Assembly: GCF_001584325.1 (NCBI RefSeq)
Contig: NZ_LSAZ01000002.1
Span: 151,011 to 215,010 of the forward strand
Length of the DNA: 64,000 bases
From: Bacillus nakamurai
GTDB taxonomy: Bacteria > Bacillota > Bacilli > Bacillales > Bacillaceae
Direction: 5' to 3'
Position numbers and translations under genes: made by a program. Under the pieces are notes generated by a model. The model made no database searches. It was not told the DNA's origin and saw nothing but the letters and a program-made list of their open reading frames with translations. Shown in pieces: positions 28,934 to 41,200 of this stretch. Positions within the stretch are counted from its first letter, which is position 1, and the number at the start of each line of letters is the position of its first letter.

Positions 28934-29644
28934 TTATTCTTGATCGACGGGAGATGTAATATGATCATCATAAGTATCGATGAACAGGCGGCCATTGCTT
29001 CCGCGGACAGCGTATACGACGTCGCTCACTTTAAGCTGCCTCTTGTCCAGCTCTTTTCTCAGCCACGTTTCCGATACGTGGTTTTCTTTCAGGTTCTTAG
29101 TGACCAGTTCTCCGTCCATGACGAGCTCTACCGCAAAGTTTTTTTTCTGTTCGGCGGAAATGCCGAGGTCTTGTCTTGTGACGGCCGCATATTCCGGTTT
29201 TTTTTCAACAGACATGCCTCCGTTCGTTTCGATTATGGCGGTTTGGACTTGAGAAACGTCAAATATATCTTTTTCACGCAGCTGCTGGTTTAGATAGTCG
29301 ATGGTATAACGCATTGTTTTCATGTTGTTTTCGAGTATTTTGCCGTTTTGGATAACAATGGTCGGTTTTCCTGCAAAGAAGCCTCTGACGGCTCTGTTTT
29401 TCATAGAAAAATATGCGACTCCGTAAATGATCGTTACAAAGATGGTGTAAGCAATGACAGTATAATGAATCGGCAGCTTTGTATTAAACGATAAATTTGC
29501 CGTAATGGCGCCGAGCGAGATGGCTGCAATGAAATCAAAAAGCGTCATTTGTGAAATGGTTTGTTTTCCGAGTAAACGGGCGCCGATAAAAAGAATACTG
29601 AACGAAAGGGCGGTTCGTATAATGACTTCGGGATATTCTGACAT
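28934..29644 (-). CDS. DUF421 membrane protein (YetF/YdfR-like)
   Basis: A 236-residue protein with three N-terminal membrane helices followed by a cytoplasmic domain of the YetF family. Family segments are IRTALSFSILFIGARLLGKQ, MTLFDFIAAISLGAI and KPTIVIQNGKILENNM. Several paralogues exist in Bacillus spores and cells, and their role is not well defined. AAAAAGG precedes the chosen ATG. No gene of this family lies between yhjR and addB in B. subtilis 168, so this is an insertion relative to it. Confidence 0.83.
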   Translation of the reverse strand: MSEYPEVIIRTALSFSILFIGARLLGKQTISQMTLFDFIAAISLGAITANLSFNTKLPIHYTVIAYTIFVTIIYGVAYFSMKNRAVRGFFAGKPTIVIQNGKILENNMKTMRYTIDYLNQQLREKDIFDVSQVQTAIIETNGGMSVEKKPEYAAVTRQDLGISAEQKKNFAVELVMDGELVTKNLKENHVSETWLRKELDKRQLKVSDVVYAVRGSNGRLFIDTYDDHITSPVDQE

Positions 29645-29786
29645 ATGTTTAATCCTTTTTCTTTTTAGGTTGGACAAAAACTGATCTTTTTAAAACAAGC
29701 ATCCCGTTTTTACCAGCAGATCAGATTGGTCATTTTCGTCAATTTTCGATAAAATGTAGAAAGGTAAAAAGAGAGGGGTCTTCTAA

Positions 29787-32700
29787 TTGGGTGTTGAGTT
29801 TTTAGTAGGCAGATCCGGGAGTGGGAAAACGAGGCTGATAATCGACAGCATTCAAGATGAACTGCGCCGGGAGCCGTTCGGGAAGCCTATCATTTTTCTA
29901 GTCCCGGATCAAATGACGTTTTTAATGGAATATGAGCTTGCTAAAACGCCTGATATCGGCGGCATGATACGCGCTCAAGTATTCAGCTTTTCACGTTTAG
30001 CATGGCGTGTGCTTCAGAATACCGGCGGAATGAACCGCCCGTTTGTGACGACGACTGGCGTGCAAATGCTTTTGAGAAAGCTGATTGAAGAACATAAGCA
30101 CGATTTCAAAGTGTATCAAAAGGCAAGTGATAAAAGCGGATTTACCGAGCAGGTGGAAAGGATGCTGACAGAGTTTAAGCGCTACTGTCTTGAGCCCGCC
30201 GATATCCGCCGGATGGCAGAGAGCGGAACGTCGTCTGAATATCGCGGAGAGCGGGTGCTGGCTGAAAAGCTGCATGATTTAGGGCTCTTATATCAGCAGA
30301 TGGAAAGAAGCCTTGACGGCCAATACTTGCATTCAGAGGATTATTTGACGCTGCTCGCACAGCAGATCCCTTTGGCGGATGATATAAAAGGCGCCCGTAT
30401 CTATGTGGACGGCTTTTACCAATTTACGCCGCAGGAATTCAGAGTGCTGGAACAGCTGATTATGCAGGCTGAACATGTGACATTTTCATTGACGGCTGAC
30501 AAACCTTCGGCAGAGCGCGCGCCCGATGAGCTGGATTTGTTCAGAATGACGGGCAGCACATACTATAAGCTTTACCAGACGGCAAAGGAACTGAACGCTG
30601 ATATTTCCTGTAAAGAACTGCATGGCACAAAAAGGCATAAACATGCGCCTGAGCTTGCCCACGCCGAGGCGCAATATGATGTGCGTCCGGCTCGTCCGTT
30701 TGTAAACGGTCAGGAGGCTTTTACTGTTATGCAGGCGCAAAACAGAAGAGCGGAGCTGGAGGGTATTGCCCGGGAAATTCATTCCCTTGTCAGGGACAAA
30801 GGGTATCGGTACAGAGATATGGCTATTCTCATCCGACAGCCGGAAGATTATAAAGATGTGCTGAAAGAAGTGTTTGCAGATTACGAGCTTCCTTACTTTA
30901 TTGACGGAAAAGCTTCTATGCAGCATCACCCGCTCATTGAATTTATCCGCTCAAGCTTGGATGTGGTGAAGGGAAATTGGAGATATGAAGCGGTGTTTCG
31001 CTGTGCGAAAACCGAACTGCTATTCCCTCTTGATCAGCCGGAGCGGAAGATGAGAGAACAGGTCGATCAGCTCGAAAACTATTGTATCGCCTATGGAATT
31101 AAGGGCGAGCGCTGGACGAACGGAGACCGTTTTACATACAGGCGCTTCGTATCACTGGATGAGGAGTTTGCGCAAACGGATCAAGAAATTGAGATTGAGG
31201 ACATGCTGAACGAAACGAAGGAATGGATTGCTGCGCCGCTTTTCCAGCTCCAAAAACGGCTGAAAAAAGCAAAAACAGTACAAAGCATGGCGGAAGCTCT
31301 TTATCTCTATTTGGAAGATACCGATGTTCCGTTAAAACTTGACCGCAAACGGCAGCGGGCGGAAGAGGCCGGAAACATCATTGAAGCGCAGCAGCACAGC
31401 CAGGCATGGGATGCCGTCATTCAGCTTCTCGAGGAGTTTGCCGGCATGATGGGTGAAGATGAAATGTCTTTGGCGCTGTTTCAGCAAATGTTTGAAACGG
31501 GAGCGGAATCGCTCAATTTTTCTTTGATTCCCCCTGCGCTTGACCAGGTGTTTGTAGGCAATATGGATTTATCAAGAATTTATGGAACGTCCTGCACTTT
31601 TGTCATCGGAGCGAACGACGGCGTCCTTCCCGCACGGCCGGATGAAAGCGGCGTTTTGTCTGATGACGATCGAGAGTGGCTGAAAACGATCGGTGTAGAG
31701 CTGTCTTCCGCAGGCCGCGAGCGGCTCCTTGATGAACATTTTCTGATCTATATGGCGCTTTCAAGCCCTTCTGACCGTCTTTATGTGTCATACCCGATTG
31801 CCGACGCGGAAGGAAAGACGCTCCTGCCGTCAATCGTGGTGAACAGGCTAGGCGATCTTTTCCCGGAACATCAGGAAAAGCTGTTAGCGGGTGATCCTGA
31901 GCAGGTGAGTGAAGAGGAGCAGCTTCATTACCTTGTCAATAAACAGGTGGCGCGAACGTATACGGCAAGCCAGCTCAGATTATGGACAAGAGAGTATGAG
32001 ATCAGTGATGTGTGGTGGAGCGCATACAATGTGCTGATAAATGGGCCTGACAAATGGAGCGCAAAGAAGCTGTTCTCCAGCCTGTTTTTCCGCAATGATG
32101 CCCAACGGCTTGAACGGCCTGTTTCGCGTCAGCTTTACGGAGAGCATATTAAAGGCAGCGTATCCCGGATGGAGGCATTTAACGCCTGCCAGTTTTCCCA
32201 TTTTGCATCCCACGGGCTGCAATTAAAAGAGCGGCAGTTTTTCAAGCTTGAAGCGCCGGATATCGGACAGCTGTTTCATTCCAGCCTGAAGCTGATTTCA
32301 GACCGTCTGCGCGAGCAAAAGCTGGATTGGCGCGATTTGACGAAGGATCAGTGCCGGAATTTCTCCTATGATGCGGTAGAACGGCTTGCGCCGAAGCTGC
32401 AAAAAGAGATTTTACTCAGTTCAAACAGACATTTTTATGTAAAAGAAAAGCTGCAGAAAATCGTCACCCGCGTTTCGGGCATATTAAGCGAACATGCGAA
32501 GGCAAGCGGCTTTGTCCCGATCGGGCTGGAGCTCGGTTTTGGAGGGAACGGCCCGCTGCCGCCGCTCACCTTCACTTTGAAAAACGGATGTACGATGGAG
32601 CTTGTCGGACGGATTGACCGTGTCGATAAAGCGGAAAGCTCAAAAGGCCTTCTGCTGAGAATCGTTGATTATAAATCGAGCGATAAAGGCCTTGATCTGG

Positions 32701-33287
32701 CTGAAGTGTATTACGGGCTCGCTCTGCAAATGCTTACCTATCTTGATTTGTCGATCACACACTCAGCCGATTGGCTCGGCATGAAAGCGACGCCGGCCGG
32801 AGTGCTGTATTTTCATATTCATGATCCGATGATTCAAGCGAATCTGCCGCTCGGGCTTGATGAAATTGAGCAAGAAATATTTAAGAAATTTAAAATGAAA
32901 GGCCTCTTGCTCGGTGATCAGGAGGCGATCCGCCTGATGGATACGACATTGGAGGAAGGGCGGTCGAACATTATCAATGCCGGTTTGAAAAAGGACGGTT
33001 CTTTAAGATCTGATTCTGCGGTAGTCGGGGAACGTGATTTTCATCTGCTTACAGACCATGTGCGGCGGACATTTCAGCAGGCGGGCGAGGCGATTACAGA
33101 CGGACTTGTGTCCATTACCCCGTATAAGCTGAAAGATAAGACACCTTGTACGTTCTGCGCGTTTAAATCCGTATGCCAGTTTGATGAATCACTGGAGGAA
33201 AACGAATACCGAAGCCTGAAAGCCGAAAAAGACGGCACCATACTCGATTGGCTGAAAAAGGAGGCGGATGATAATGCACATTCCTAA
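29787..33287 (+). CDS. addB: ATP-dependent helicase/nuclease subunit AddB
   Basis: Structural and nuclease subunit of the AddAB complex, the RecBCD counterpart that processes double-strand breaks and recognises Chi. Walker A is GRSGSGKT (residues 8-15). The C-terminal nuclease domain has [12 protein letters not shown]. The four cysteines of the 4Fe-4S cluster are at 801, 1121, 1124 and 1130. Length is 1166 residues, starting at TTG after GAGAGGGG. The addA start lies inside its end. In B. subtilis addBA is boosted by ComK; one near-box (AAAA-CTGAT-CTTT) occurs at 29677-29689, which is only suggestive. Confidence 0.96.
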   Translation: MGVEFLVGRSGSGKTRLIIDSIQDELRREPFGKPIIFLVPDQMTFLMEYELAKTPDIGGMIRAQVFSFSRLAWRVLQNTGGMNRPFVTTTGVQMLLRKLIEEHKHDFKVYQKASDKSGFTEQVERMLTEFKRYCLEPADIRRMAESGTSSEYRGERVLAEKLHDLGLLYQQMERSLDGQYLHSEDYLTLLAQQIPLADDIKGARIYVDGFYQFTPQEFRVLEQLIMQAEHVTFSLTADKPSAERAPDELDLFRMTGSTYYKLYQTAKELNADISCKELHGTKRHKHAPELAHAEAQYDVRPARPFVNGQEAFTVMQAQNRRAELEGIAREIHSLVRDKGYRYRDMAILIRQPEDYKDVLKEVFADYELPYFIDGKASMQHHPLIEFIRSSLDVVKGNWRYEAVFRCAKTELLFPLDQPERKMREQVDQLENYCIAYGIKGERWTNGDRFTYRRFVSLDEEFAQTDQEIEIEDMLNETKEWIAAPLFQLQKRLKKAKTVQSMAEALYLYLEDTDVPLKLDRKRQRAEEAGNIIEAQQHSQAWDAVIQLLEEFAGMMGEDEMSLALFQQMFETGAESLNFSLIPPALDQVFVGNMDLSRIYGTSCTFVIGANDGVLPARPDESGVLSDDDREWLKTIGVELSSAGRERLLDEHFLIYMALSSPSDRLYVSYPIADAEGKTLLPSIVVNRLGDLFPEHQEKLLAGDPEQVSEEEQLHYLVNKQVARTYTASQLRLWTREYEISDVWWSAYNVLINGPDKWSAKKLFSSLFFRNDAQRLERPVSRQLYGEHIKGSVSRMEAFNACQFSHFASHGLQLKERQFFKLEAPDIGQLFHSSLKLISDRLREQKLDWRDLTKDQCRNFSYDAVERLAPKLQKEILLSSNRHFYVKEKLQKIVTRVSGILSEHAKASGFVPIGLELGFGGNGPLPPLTFTLKNGCTMELVGRIDRVDKAESSKGLLLRIVDYKSSDKGLDLAEVYYGLALQMLTYLDLSITHSADWLGMKATPAGVLYFHIHDPMIQANLPLGLDEIEQEIFKKFKMKGLLLGDQEAIRLMDTTLEEGRSNIINAGLKKDGSLRSDSAVVGERDFHLLTDHVRRTFQQAGEAITDGLVSITPYKLKDKTPCTFCAFKSVCQFDESLEENEYRSLKAEKDGTILDWLKKEADDNAHS

Positions 33288-36200
33288 ACCGCAAGACAGC
33301 ATATGGACGATGGACCAATGGAACGCCATCGTCTCTTCCGGCCGCGATATCCTTGTTGCAGCAGCAGCCGGATCAGGCAAAACCGCTGTGCTTGTCGAAC
33401 GAATGATCAGAAAAATAACGGCTGAAGATGAGCCGATTGATGTAGACCGCCTTCTTGTGGTGACATTTACAAACGCATCTGCGGCGGAAATGAAGCATCG
33501 GATCGCCGAGGCTTTGGACAAAGAGCTGGCCAAACGGCCCGGATCTTTGCATATCAGACGGCAGCTGTCCCTTTTAAATAAGGCCAGTATTTCGACGCTG
33601 CATTCCTTCTGTTTGCAGGTGCTGAGAAAATATTATTATATGATCGATCTTGACCCCGGTTTTCGGATGGCTGACCAGACGGAAGGCGAACTGCTCGGAG
33701 ATGAAGTGCTTGATGAACTGTTTGAGGACGAATACGCAAAGGGAGATCAGGCGTTTTTTGAGCTTGTTGACAGATATACGACGGATCGGCACGATTTGGA
33801 TCTTCAAGCTCTCGTCAAGCGGGTGTACGAGTATTCCCGTTCGCACCCTGACCCGGAAGCATGGCTGAAAAGCTTTGTTCATCTGTATGATGTGACTGAA
33901 GGAAGCCGGATTGAAGAGCTGCCGTTTTACGCATATGTGAGCGAGGATGCCGCAATGGCGCTGGACGGGGCAAAGCAAAAGCTCGAGCGGGCGCTTGAGC
34001 TTACAAAAGCGCCCGGCGGCCCCGCGCCGCGCGCTGACAATTTTCTCGATGATCTTGCGCAGATAGAGGAGCTGATCAGCTGCCGGCATGACTTTACGGA
34101 GCTGTATAAACGGGTTCCCGCTGTGACATTTAAGCGCGCCAAGGCGGTAAAAGGGGACGAATTTGACAAGGCGCTTTTAGAGGAAGCGACTGATTTACGA
34201 AACGGCGCGAAAAAACTGATCGAAAAATTAAAAACTGACTATTTTACTAGAAGCCCTGAGGAGCATATGAAGAGTTTACAAGACATGAAACCTGTCATTG
34301 AAACTCTTGTTCAGCTCGTAATTTCATACGGAAAACGATTTGAAGCGGCAAAACAAGAGAAATCGATCATTGATTTTTCGGATTTGGAACATTATTGCCT
34401 GGCTATTTTATCTGACGTGAATGAAAAAGGAGAACGGGCGGCAAGTGAAGCCGCCGCATATTACCAAGAGCAGTTTCAAGAAGTGCTTGTTGATGAATAC
34501 CAAGATACCAATCTGGTGCAGGAATCGATATTGCAGCTTGTCAAAAGCGGGTCTGAGGAGTCGGGAAACCTGTTTATGGTAGGGGATGTAAAGCAATCAA
34601 TCTATCGTTTCAGGCTGGCTGAGCCGCTTCTGTTCCTCGGAAAATATAAACGGTTTACCGAAAATGGGGAAGGCGCAGGTCTGAAAATTGATCTTAACCA
34701 AAATTTCCGGAGCAGATCGGATATTTTGGACAGCACCAATTTCTTGTTTAAGCAGCTGATGGGCGGCAAAATCGGCGAGGTGGATTATGATGAGCAGGCG
34801 GAACTGAAGCTCGGGGCATCATATCCTCCGAATGAAGAGACGAAAACGGAGCTGCTGCTGATTGACAGCGCCGATGATTCAGAAAGTGACGAGGGTGCTG
34901 AAGATTTTGAAACGGTGCAGCTTGAAGCGAAAGCAATGGCGAAGGAGATTCGCCGGCTCGTCTCATCACCGTTTAAGGTGTATGACGGAAAAACAAAAAC
35001 ACACCGGAACATCCAATACCGGGATATTGTCATTTTGCTGCGTTCCATGCCGTGGGCTCCGCAAATCATGGAAGAGCTGAAAAACCAAGGCATTCCGGTT
35101 TACGCCAATTTGACGTCAGGTTATTTTGAAGCCGTTGAGGTGGCGGCTGCGCTTTCTGTCTTAAAGGTGATTGATAATCCGTATCAGGATATTCCGCTCG
35201 CCTCCGTGCTGCGCTCTCCTATCGTCGGCTGTGATGAGAACGAGCTTGCGCTGATTCGCCTGGAATATAAAAAAGCACCGTATTATGAAGCGGTGAAAGC
35301 ATATTTGGCAAGCGGAGACAGACACGATAAGCTCTATCAAAAACTGAGAACGTTTGATTCCGACTTACAAAAGTGGCGGTCATTTTCCACGAATCACTCA
35401 GTGTCTGAGCTTATTTGGGAAGTGTACCGCGACACCGGATACTTTGATTATGTCGGCGGCATGCCGGGCGGAAAACAGCGCCAGGCCAATTTACGCGTCT
35501 TGTACGACCGGGCGCGCTCTTACGAAGCGACGGCATTCCGCGGTTTATTTCGCTTCTTGCGGTTTATCGAGCGTATGCAGGAGCGCGGTGATGATCTGGG
35601 GACGGCCCGAGCGCTCAGCGAGCAGGAAGATGTCGTTCGACTGATGACGATCCACAGCAGCAAAGGGCTTGAATTCCCTGTCGTCTTCACTGCGGGACTC
35701 GGCAGAAACTTTAATATGATGGATGTAAATAAACCATACCTGCTCGACAAGGAGCTTGGCTTCGGCACGAAATATATTCATCCGGAGCTTAGAATCAGCT
35801 ACCCGACGCTTCCGCTTATTGCGATGAAGAAAAAAATGCGCAGAGAGCTTTTGTCCGAAGAGCTTCGCGTTCTGTACGTGGCGCTGACGAGAGCGAAGGA
35901 AAAGCTGTTTCTCGTCGGTTCCTGCAAAAACCGTGAAAAACAGCTGGCAAAATGGCAGGCCCAAGCAGGTCAAACAGATTGGCTTCTTTCTGAATTTGAC
36001 CGTTATCAGGCGTCATCCTATTTGGACTTTATCGGGCCGGCGCTCATCCGCCACCGTGATATGGAGCCGTTTAGAGCGCCGGGTCTTGCGGCTCCGGAGG
36101 ACATCGCGCAAGATTCGTCACGTTTTCACATTCGCATGCTTCAGCATAGTGAATTGCTCGATGATGATATCGAAGAACGTGCCGAAGAAAAAAGCGCGCG

Positions 36201-36978
36201 TCTGGAAGCAATCAAACAAGGCGAGCCGGTCTCAGGTTCATTTTCATTTGCCGAACAGGCGCGCCGTTTTCTTGAGTGGGAGTATCCGTATCAAAAGCTG
36301 ACAGCCATCCGGACGAAGCAGTCTGTTTCTGAATTGAAGCGAAAGCAAGAGTACGAGGATGAATACACCGGCCGTTCCCTTTTAAAGCCGTCCGGAGACA
36401 GTCTGTTATACAGGCGCCCGGGCTTTATGATGAAAAAAGGGCTGACCGCCGCCGAAAAAGGAACAGCGATGCATACCGTGATGCAGCACATTCCGCTGAC
36501 GCATGTGCCGACTGCCGAAGAAGCGGAGCGTACGGTCCGGTCGCTTTATGAAAAGGAATTGCTGACAGAAGAGCAGCGCGCCGCGATTGAAATCGAAGAA
36601 ATCATACATTTCTTCCATACCGATGTCGGTGCAGACCTTCTCAGGGCGAAACGGATTGACCGCGAAGTGCCGTTCAGTATGGCGCTTCCGGCAAATGAGG
36701 TTTATTCTGATGCTGAAACGGCAGGCGAACCGCTGCTGGTGCAGGGAATTATTGATTGTCTGTACGAAACGGCTGACGGACTGTATTTGCTTGACTATAA
36801 AACAGATCGGATTGAAGGAAAGTTCCGCAGCGGATTTGAAGGCGCCGCTCCGATTCTTCAAAAAAGATATGAAACACAAATCGAACTATATACAAAAGCG
36901 GTAGAACAAATTACAAAAACAAAAGTGAAAGGGCGTGCGCTCTATTTCTTCGATGGAGGCCGCGTGCTCACGCTGTAA
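33274..36978 (+). CDS. addA: ATP-dependent helicase/nuclease subunit AddA
   Basis: UvrD-type 3'-5' helicase with a second nuclease domain, partner of AddB. Motif I is [16 protein letters not shown], motif [10 protein letters not shown], motif V/VI region [14 protein letters not shown] and [13 protein letters not shown]. The C-terminal nuclease site is [21 protein letters not shown] (landmark LLDYKTD). I chose the ATG before CAC, nine bases from AAGGAGG, giving 1234 residues; an ATG two codons earlier is too close to the site. The start lies within addB, so the subunits are translationally coupled. Confidence 0.96.
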   Translation: MHIPKPQDSIWTMDQWNAIVSSGRDILVAAAAGSGKTAVLVERMIRKITAEDEPIDVDRLLVVTFTNASAAEMKHRIAEALDKELAKRPGSLHIRRQLSLLNKASISTLHSFCLQVLRKYYYMIDLDPGFRMADQTEGELLGDEVLDELFEDEYAKGDQAFFELVDRYTTDRHDLDLQALVKRVYEYSRSHPDPEAWLKSFVHLYDVTEGSRIEELPFYAYVSEDAAMALDGAKQKLERALELTKAPGGPAPRADNFLDDLAQIEELISCRHDFTELYKRVPAVTFKRAKAVKGDEFDKALLEEATDLRNGAKKLIEKLKTDYFTRSPEEHMKSLQDMKPVIETLVQLVISYGKRFEAAKQEKSIIDFSDLEHYCLAILSDVNEKGERAASEAAAYYQEQFQEVLVDEYQDTNLVQESILQLVKSGSEESGNLFMVGDVKQSIYRFRLAEPLLFLGKYKRFTENGEGAGLKIDLNQNFRSRSDILDSTNFLFKQLMGGKIGEVDYDEQAELKLGASYPPNEETKTELLLIDSADDSESDEGAEDFETVQLEAKAMAKEIRRLVSSPFKVYDGKTKTHRNIQYRDIVILLRSMPWAPQIMEELKNQGIPVYANLTSGYFEAVEVAAALSVLKVIDNPYQDIPLASVLRSPIVGCDENELALIRLEYKKAPYYEAVKAYLASGDRHDKLYQKLRTFDSDLQKWRSFSTNHSVSELIWEVYRDTGYFDYVGGMPGGKQRQANLRVLYDRARSYEATAFRGLFRFLRFIERMQERGDDLGTARALSEQEDVVRLMTIHSSKGLEFPVVFTAGLGRNFNMMDVNKPYLLDKELGFGTKYIHPELRISYPTLPLIAMKKKMRRELLSEELRVLYVALTRAKEKLFLVGSCKNREKQLAKWQAQAGQTDWLLSEFDRYQASSYLDFIGPALIRHRDMEPFRAPGLAAPEDIAQDSSRFHIRMLQHSELLDDDIEERAEEKSARLEAIKQGEPVSGSFSFAEQARRFLEWEYPYQKLTAIRTKQSVSELKRKQEYEDEYTGRSLLKPSGDSLLYRRPGFMMKKGLTAAEKGTAMHTVMQHIPLTHVPTAEEAERTVRSLYEKELLTEEQRAAIEIEEIIHFFHTDVGADLLRAKRIDREVPFSMALPANEVYSDAETAGEPLLVQGIIDCLYETADGLYLLDYKTDRIEGKFRSGFEGAAPILQKRYETQIELYTKAVEQITKTKVKGRALYFFDGGRVLTL

Positions 36979-36980
36979 GA

Positions 36981-37016
36981 AGATCCGGAGCTCCTATTAG
37001 GAGCGGATCTTTTTTT
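36981..37016 (+). terminator. Terminator-like hairpin between addA and sbcD
   Basis: AGATCCG..GCTCC / GGAGCGGATCT with a two-base bulge, followed by seven T. It sits inside what is usually read as one addBA-sbcDC operon, so it probably gives partial termination. Confidence 0.7.
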
Positions 37017-37042
37017 CTATTAAAAAGTGAGGTGAATGCATT

Positions 37043-38215
37043 TTGCGGATTTTACATACAGCCGACTGGCACCTCGGAAAAACGCTTGAAGGCAGAAGCC
37101 GTCTGAACGAGCAGGCCGAGGTATTGGAAGAGCTGAACGCAATTGTAAAGGAAGAAAACATTGATGCGGTCATTATGGCGGGAGATGTATTTGACACGGT
37201 AAATCCCCCCGCGCTCGCCGAGCAATTGTATTACGAAAGCCTTTCCGCCCTTTCTGACGGCGGAAAACGCCCGGTTGTCGTCATTGCCGGGAATCACGAC
37301 AATCCTGACAGGCTGGCGGCGGCTTCCTCATTAACAAATGAACGGGGCATTCATTTAATCGGCTATCCGCGGACAGAACCTATCCACATTGAAGTTCCTT
37401 CGGCAGGCGAGCTGTTAGCTGTTGCTGCGCTTGCGTATCCGTCAGAGGCGAGATTAAACGAAGTGCTGTCTGATACGTTTGAGGAAAAGCTTCTCCGGGA
37501 CCATTACGATGTGAAAATTAGACAGGCATTTTCACATATGTGCGGATTGTGCCGGGATGATGCTGTTAAAATCGCGGCAAGCCACATTTATGTCGCAGGC
37601 GGAAACCAAACCGATTCCGAGCGGCCGATTGAAGTTGGAGGCGCCTACACGGTCGCAGCAGAAAGCCTTCCCCATGATGCCGCATACGTGGCTCTCGGCC
37701 ACCTGCACCGTCCGCAAACGATCAAGCGGGCCAAAACGGCTTCCCGTTATTCCGGATCCCCGCTGGCGTACAGCTTTTCAGAAGCCGGCTACGCCAAATC
37801 GGTGACGGTTGTAGAAGCCCGGCCCGGCGGTGAAGCGAAGTGGGAAGAGATTTTCTTATCCGCCGGAAAACCGCTTGTCAAGTGGAAGGCGAACGGGCTG
37901 AGTGAAGTCCATGGCTGGCTGGATGAAGGACGTGACCGGAACGCCTGGATCGATCTTGATATCCATTTGACGGATCAGCTTTCTCTAGAGGAGATTCACC
38001 GGCTGAGAAAGGCGCATCCGGGCTTTATCCACATCAGGCCGATTTTTGCGGAGAAGAAGACGGACAGAGATCGGATTGAAGTGAAACAGATGTCAATTGA
38101 GGATCGGTTTAAGACATTTTATGAAAAACAAACGGGCGGCGCCGTACCTGATGATGAGATGGTCAAGCTGTTTTTAGAGCTTGCGTCAGCAGATGATGAG
38201 GAGGATGTGAAATGA
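37043..38215 (+). CDS. sbcD: Nuclease SbcCD subunit D
   Basis: Mre11-type Mn-dependent exonuclease/endonuclease. The phosphoesterase motifs are complete: TADWHLGKT (residues 6-14), AGDVFDTVNPP, VIAGNHDNPDR and VALGHLHRPQ. It works with the SbcC ATPase to open hairpins and protein-blocked DNA ends. It starts at TTG after GAGGTG and is 390 residues long. Its stop overlaps the sbcC start by four bases. Confidence 0.95.
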   Translation: MRILHTADWHLGKTLEGRSRLNEQAEVLEELNAIVKEENIDAVIMAGDVFDTVNPPALAEQLYYESLSALSDGGKRPVVVIAGNHDNPDRLAAASSLTNERGIHLIGYPRTEPIHIEVPSAGELLAVAALAYPSEARLNEVLSDTFEEKLLRDHYDVKIRQAFSHMCGLCRDDAVKIAASHIYVAGGNQTDSERPIEVGGAYTVAAESLPHDAAYVALGHLHRPQTIKRAKTASRYSGSPLAYSFSEAGYAKSVTVVEARPGGEAKWEEIFLSAGKPLVKWKANGLSEVHGWLDEGRDRNAWIDLDIHLTDQLSLEEIHRLRKAHPGFIHIRPIFAEKKTDRDRIEVKQMSIEDRFKTFYEKQTGGAVPDDEMVKLFLELASADDEEDVK

Positions 38216-41200
38216 AGCCGATCCTGTTAACGATAAAAGGGCTCCACAGTTTCAGAGAGGAGCAGACCATCGATTTTGCCGGACTGTCAGGCGCCGGGGT
38301 TTTCGGGATTTTCGGGCCGACGGGCAGCGGAAAATCCTCTATTCTTGACGCGATGACACTTGCGTTATACGGAAAAGTGGAGCGCGCCGCGAATAATACG
38401 CACGGCATTCTGAACCATGCGGAAGATCAGCTCGCCGTTTCTTTTACATTCGCGCTGCAAGCCAACCATCGGATTTCTTACAAGGTGGAGCGCGTGTTTA
38501 AGAGAACGGATGAAACAAAGGTCAAAACAGCCCTCTGCCGTTTGATTGAAATAAAAGAGGAACAAACCGTGCTTGCCGATAAAGCAAATGAAGTGAATAA
38601 AAAAGTGGAGGAGCTTCTCGGGCTGACCATTGACGACTTTACAAGAGCCGTCGTTCTGCCTCAAGGGAAGTTCGCGGAATTCCTTTCGCTCAAAGGCACA
38701 GAACGCAGGCACATGCTCCAGCGTCTCTTTAATCTGGAGCAATATGGAGACAGGCTTGTCAAAAGATTGCGGCGGCGGGCGCAGGAAGCGGCCGCGAAAA
38801 AAAATGAAATGCTTGCGGAGCAGTCAGGTCTCGGCGATGCCGGAGAGGAAGCGCTGCAACAGGCCGAGCAGCAGTTTCAGGAGGCAAAGGAGCGCCTTGA
38901 GGCCGCGGAAAAGAAACGCGCACAAGCAAAAGAGCGCCATCAGGACCATCAGGAGATTTGGAATCTGCAAACAGAAAAAAACGAATATGAACGGCAGCAA
39001 AGCGGTCTTGATGAAAAACGGCCGCACATCATCGCCTTAACAAATCGGCTTGCAGAAGCGGAATCCGCTGCGGCGTTAGAGCCGTACGCCGATCGTTACC
39101 GTGAAGCCGTCCGTCAAAACGAACGGGCCATACGGGAGCACGAACTGGCCGAACGGCAATTAGCGGCAGAAACCGCATTATTTGACCAAAAAAATGAAGC
39201 TTATGAGAAATGGCGGGCCCATAAAGCTGAACAGGAACCGAAGCTGCTGAAGGAGCAGGAGCTTTACGCAAGGCTTTTAGAAACCGAGCAAAAGCTGACG
39301 GAAGCGAAAAAAGAAGCCGCAAAAACAAAGGCGGAGCGCAGCAAAAAAGAGGAAGAATTCGAAGCGGCTTCAAAACAGCTGATCGCAGTCAAAGACCGTC
39401 TGACACGCGGGCAAGAACGGCAGAATGAGCTGAAAGAGCAGCTGAAAACAGTCCAGGTGACCGCCGATGAACGGAAAAAATGCCAAACCGCAGCACAGCT
39501 TGCGCTCGGCATTCAGCAGACAAAAGAACAAATCACAAAAGAAAAGGCAAACCTTGAAAGGCAAACGAAAAGCTTAGAAAAGCTGAATGACGAACACAAG
39601 GCGCTCGCCGCTAAAGCAAAAACAGAAGAGGAAGAGATCATCCGCGCCTATCAGACGGTTCAAGCCGTTTATCATATGGTATGTGAAACGGAAAAGTCAA
39701 TTAAGGCCGCATCCGAGAGGGCAAACGAGACGCAAACGGAACTCCGCATCCGTCGTGAGGAAGCGAGAACGGCTGCATTAACGAAAGAATTATCGGAAAA
39801 ACTAATCGAAGGAAAGCCTTGTCCCGTGTGCGGCTCAACCCATCATGACCGAACGCAATCCGCACACGAAACCTACACGCCTGATACGGACACACAAGAA
39901 CATTTACAGCAGATCGAGGCGCTGCTGGGTGAAGCGGCGTCCCTTTCTCAGGAAGTGCTGACAGCAAAGGTTACATTAGAGGAGCAGTCAGGGCGCTTCA
40001 TCGAAGAATGCCCGTTTTTACAAACAGCCCAAGTGCCGGAGCTTGAAGCAGCTTCTTCCATCCACGGCCTCCCGCTCGATGAAGCGTTCGGCGCCGTCCG
40101 TTTGGAATGGAAACAAATGAAGCAGGATTTGCTGTCGGTCAAAATGAAGGTCACAAAGCTGATCAGCGCATATCAAAACACCGTTAAACAGGCGGAACAG
40201 CTGAACGAACGGATTCGCTACGAGGAAAAAGAAGCGGAGCGCCTACGCGAGTCGTTAGAGGAGCTTCAATCGTTGTCAGAAAACCGGCTGCGGCAGTATA
40301 ACGAAGCATGCGGGGATGTGCCGCTGAACCAAATTGACAAACGGCAGGCGTCCATAGAAGAGAAGGATCAGCAAGCCGAGGAATGCGAGAAGCGAATTGA
40401 ACGCAGCATCGCATTTCTGAAAGAGCATGAAGAGGAAAAAGAACAGCTGCAGGAAAAATGCCATCAGCTTGAACGGGAGCGGCTGGAGCTTCACTATGCG
40501 TCAGAGCGCCTCCGGCAGGTCATCGAAGGTTATGAAAACGAGCTCGGTACGTCAGCTGAAGGAACGCCGATCGCCGCAAAGCTCGAAGCGGTGCAAAGCG
40601 AATTAAAGCTGTTAAAAACGAAAGAACAAACCCTTTTTGACGAGCTGAAGCAGGCCCAGCAGTCTCTAAATGAAGCAAAAGGACGGGCTTCCGGCAGTGA
40701 CATTTCATTAAGGGATGCAAAGGCAGCACTTGAGAAAGCGGAAAAAGACTGGCGGGAACGCTCGAAAGACACCGTCTTTACAGAAGCAGCCGATGTCAAA
40801 AAAAGCCTGCTTCCGCAAGAGCAGTCAGAGCAGATAAAAAAAGAAATTGATGAATTTCAAGACCGTACAAAACAGCTGATTGCAAATATCCGCCGCGTCA
40901 CTGATAAATTAGCCGAACGGCAAGTAACTCAAGAAGAATGGACAGAGACCGTTTCGCTGCTGCAGCAGGCGGAGGCGGAATTCGGCGCCGCCATGGAGGA
41001 AAAAGGGGCGCAGGCGAAAGCCTTTACGGTCATGAAAGAACAGCATAAACGCTTTAAAGAAATCGAAGCCGAGCTGAAAAGCTGGCAGACGCATATCGAC
41101 AGGCTTGATAAGCTTCAGTCCGTATGTAAAGGCAATACATTTGTCGAATTCTTAGCCGAAGAACAGCTGGAAAGCGTGGCGCGTGATGCCTCTGCCCGGC

